Notes under the pieces: model-generated | Told to the model about the DNA's origin: nothing | Seen by the model: only the letters and a program-made list of their open reading frames with translations | Database searches by the model: none | Program-made: the position numbers and the translations under genes | Part shown: one piece after another, positions 62,236 through 64,000 of the stretch | Position numbering within the stretch: position 1 is the stretch's first letter | Layout of the letters: each line of letters begins with the position of its first letter | DNA from: Alcaligenes pakistanensis | Lineage (GTDB): Bacteria; Pseudomonadota; Gammaproteobacteria; Burkholderiales; Burkholderiaceae_B | NCBI RefSeq assembly: GCF_014652815.1 | Contig: NZ_BMZN01000003.1 | Span: forward strand, 699,429-763,428 | DNA length: 64,000 bases | Direction: 5' to 3'

Positions 62236-62619
62236 TCAGGTAGGACGCGTCTGGGTCCGCACCCAATCCAGATAAGCGGTGAAACCACCAACAACGGGAA
62301 GAACAATTAGTTCAGGCAGTTCGTACGGATGCTGCTCCCGCAAGCGATCTGCCAGTTCCGGTAGCCGGGCTACTGTGGTTTTGAAAGTCAGCGTGATTTC
62401 CTCATCGCCCTGTAACTCCCCTTGCCACATGTACATAGACAAACTGCTGGGCGCAAGGTTCGCACACGCAACAATTCCATCCTCCACCAGATGGTGCGCC
62501 AGGTATTTGGCCAGCATCATATCGGGCACGGTACTTTGCACCAACACCAGTTGCTGCGCCTCCAGATCGGGCACAGTCAAGGCGAGTTCAGGCTTGGAGT
62601 GGGAGGGACTATCGGACAT
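62236..62619 (-). CDS. cutA: Divalent-cation tolerance protein CutA
   Basis: A 127-residue trimeric ferredoxin-like-fold protein. 'LVQSTVPDMMLAKYLAHHLV', 'CANLAPSSLSMYMWQGEL' and 'EQHPYELPELIVLPV' are the CutA1 signatures. Its role in copper tolerance is weakly established. ATG at 62619 has AGGAG six bases upstream. About 20 extra N-terminal residues precede the core. It heads the cutA-dsbD operon. Confidence 0.95.
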   Translation of the reverse strand: MSDSPSHSKPELALTVPDLEAQQLVLVQSTVPDMMLAKYLAHHLVEDGIVACANLAPSSLSMYMWQGELQGDEEITLTFKTTVARLPELADRLREQHPYELPELIVLPVVGGFTAYLDWVRTQTRPT

Positions 62620-62664
62620 GCAAGGCTCCTGATCAGAGCCCGTAGTGTAGCGCTTCGCCTGTAA

Positions 62665-63639
62665 TTAGACGCAGGCTCGGGAACGACTCAAACCACTTAA
62701 GGTTTCAGACGGGCGCTCGCCATAACTGCGCCGGTAATCCGCCGAAAACTGCCCAAGGTGGGTAAAACCACAGGCCAGAGCCACATCGGTCACCGACAGG
62801 CCCCCATTCAGCAAATGGTGTCGTGCCGCTTCCAGCCGCATCTGCTTTAAGCGCGCCATAGGGGCCACACCGAGATGCTCCCGGAATCCGGCATACAAAC
62901 TACGCACGCTAACCCCGGCGGCCTGAGCAATATCGCCAATTGTGATGGACTGGCCGGCCTGACTTTCCATGAAATCCAGGGCCCGTCGCACAACATACGG
63001 TAAAGCAGCGGCAGTCTTATGAACGGGCTGATTGTGCTGATGCAGCTCGAACAAGGCGTAGATCAAGGTTTGCTCAAACTGCCGAACCTGACGCGGCTGA
63101 TCGAATAAGGAGCCATCCGAGACTTCGGCAAACTGCCAATCCAGTAAACGGCGCAAACTGGCACCATCGGGCGCATCCAAAGGAATGGAAGGTTGGAACT
63201 CCAGCGGTCCACGTACAGGCTGCGCGAAATAGTCCTGATAATGGCGCTCCAGTCCTTGACGTCCAATACGCACAAACAGCTTATCGGCCTCCAGGCTGTG
63301 TTCCATGCTGAAGGCTTGGGTGGGGCTGATAATGGAAGCCAGACGCGATGTGGATGAAAAACGTCCATGCGCAGTATGGATCTGCTCTTGCCCCGAGAGG
63401 GGGATCTGCAGAAGATAGAAATCGTCCAGCGGTTGAGGCTCAATCTGCACCTGTGCACCATAGCGCAAGCGACCATACGCCACATCCTGGCCCTGGCGCA
63501 GATACAGGCGCGCATTCAGGCGCTGACGCGTATCCGTCAGCGTCAGATTGTGGGGGCAGAAAACCTGGGAGATATAGTGCTGAACGCAGTCCACATCCTG
63601 CGAATGCAGCTGGGCATAGCGATTCAGTATGGTGGTCAT
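62665..63639 (-). CDS. AraC-family transcriptional regulator
   Basis: A 324-residue activator. The N-terminal AraC-binding-like domain (about 1-200; 'LLQIPLSGQEQIHTAHGRFS') precedes two C-terminal helix-turn-helix motifs: 'ITIGDIAQAAGVSVRSLYAG' and 'LSVTDVALACGFTHLGQFSA', ending 'DYRRSYGERPSETL'. Proteins of this layout often control aromatic-ring hydroxylase operons. A flavin reductase gene lies just upstream on the same strand, behind a terminator, so a monooxygenase system beyond the window edge may be the target. Confidence 0.88.
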   Translation of the reverse strand: MTTILNRYAQLHSQDVDCVQHYISQVFCPHNLTLTDTRQRLNARLYLRQGQDVAYGRLRYGAQVQIEPQPLDDFYLLQIPLSGQEQIHTAHGRFSSTSRLASIISPTQAFSMEHSLEADKLFVRIGRQGLERHYQDYFAQPVRGPLEFQPSIPLDAPDGASLRRLLDWQFAEVSDGSLFDQPRQVRQFEQTLIYALFELHQHNQPVHKTAAALPYVVRRALDFMESQAGQSITIGDIAQAAGVSVRSLYAGFREHLGVAPMARLKQMRLEAARHHLLNGGLSVTDVALACGFTHLGQFSADYRRSYGERPSETLSGLSRSRACV

Positions 63640-63658
63640 GAGCGTCGCGACAAGCGAT

Positions 63659-63688
63659 AAAAAAGCTGTGCCCTAGTTTGGCACAGCC
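63659..63688 (-). terminator. Intrinsic terminator of the flavin reductase gene
   Basis: On the minus strand GCTGTGCC (63688-63681) pairs with GGCACAGC (63673-63666) around seven bases and is followed by seven T (63665-63659). It separates the flavin reductase gene from the AraC gene. Confidence 0.92.
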
Positions 63689-63770
63689 TCTTGCACTGCA
63701 ACATCGAGACAATCCCTAGGCTGACCCACCACTAGGCACGGATCAAGCCAGGAACAGCGGTCTCAACGGT

Positions 63771-64000
63771 TTACTGGCCCTCAAAACGGCCAAAGCGTCC
63801 CTGCCAATACAGCAAGGGAGAATCCTGTTCCTGCTCGGCATGATGCACTTGCAGCACCCGCCCCAATACCAGGGCGTGGCTATGGCGTTCGATCACTTCT
63901 ACGATCTGGCAGGCCAAGGCCGCGGGCGCTTGTCGGGCCAGCCAAATACCGTGCTCGGTACGCAGCCAGTCATGTCCGGCGTAACGAGCATCGCCCTGTT
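63771..64000 (-). CDS. Flavin reductase domain protein, C-terminal part (gene enters from the right edge)
   Basis: The minus-strand frame is open from the window end to TAA at 63773-63771, giving 75 residues. 'HGIWLARQAPAALACQIVEV' and 'HSHALVLGRVLQV' with the final 'SPLLYWQGRFGRF' are typical of the C-terminal half of HpaC-like FMN/FAD reductases with a split-barrel fold. They supply reduced flavin to two-component monooxygenases. The N-terminal half and the partner gene lie outside the window. A strong terminator follows. Confidence 0.85.
   Translation of the reverse strand, partial: QGDARYAGHDWLRTEHGIWLARQAPAALACQIVEVIERHSHALVLGRVLQVHHAEQEQDSPLLYWQGRFGRFEGQ

Overview
This 64 kb window looks like chromosome of a betaproteobacterium of the Burkholderiales, most likely family Alcaligenaceae (an Alcaligenes-like organism). 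That is inference from gene content and order: a Bug/TctC-type solute receptor, many small LysR, GntR and MFS genes, System II cytochrome c maturation (ResB/CcsB) beside a cytochrome c4-type diheme protein, engB-hemB, and lptM-lysA beside mrcA-aroK-aroB. No rRNA, tRNA, CRISPR array, prophage or insertion sequence was seen. Most of the window is well-packed ordinary chromosome.

Layout. 0-5.5 kb: end of a LysR regulator, arylamine N-acetyltransferase, thioredoxin, a GNAT enzyme, a decayed MFS gene, a DUF2938 membrane protein with a divergent MerR regulator and MerR-type promoter, then a FloR-type phenicol exporter behind a nine-codon leader ORF and competing hairpins. 5.6-12.3 kb: two divergent LysR units, one controlling GST, LLM oxidoreductase and GNAT genes, the other a Rieske oxygenase with a hybrid reductase. 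12.5-19.2 kb: aromatic/aspartate aminotransferase, tyrosine phosphatase, metallo-beta-lactamase-fold hydrolase, a permease plus NIF3-like pair behind a structured leader, and a DUF2294/MpsC-like protein.

19.2-30.2 kb: an unusual catabolic-looking cluster. It encodes an ornithine-cyclodeaminase-like enzyme, two [2Fe-2S] ferredoxins around an orphan 114-residue protein, a ferredoxin-type NAD(P)H reductase, a GlcG/HbpS protein, an aldehyde dehydrogenase, a heme-oxygenase-like diiron enzyme, a gamma-glutamyltransferase, two transporters and a GntR/FCD regulator. A GGTATAC-type box lies in each main promoter region, which suggests one regulon. The substrate is unknown.

30-38.2 kb: TetR/MFS pair, bacterioferritin-like protein, ChrB_N/MFS pair, and a GntR-FAH-Bug-RidA operon with its own TTGTATACAA operator. 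38.4-50.6 kb: housekeeping genes ssb, an MFS gene, uvrA, dgt, aroB, aroK, mrcA, lptM and lysA. 50.7-64 kb: a membrane GGDEF-EAL protein, ccsB-resB-cytochrome c4, engB-hemB, dsbD-cutA, an AraC regulator and the end of a flavin reductase gene.

The strongest candidates for undescribed biology are the leader-controlled FloR homologue (3.9-5.4 kb), the GTATAC-box oxygenase cluster (19.2-30.2 kb), and the pseudoknot-plus-terminator leader of the NIF3/permease operon (18.58-18.74 kb). Start codons were moved from the longest ORF where a Shine-Dalgarno (SD) site decided it. All family calls come from reading motifs; no database search was possible.
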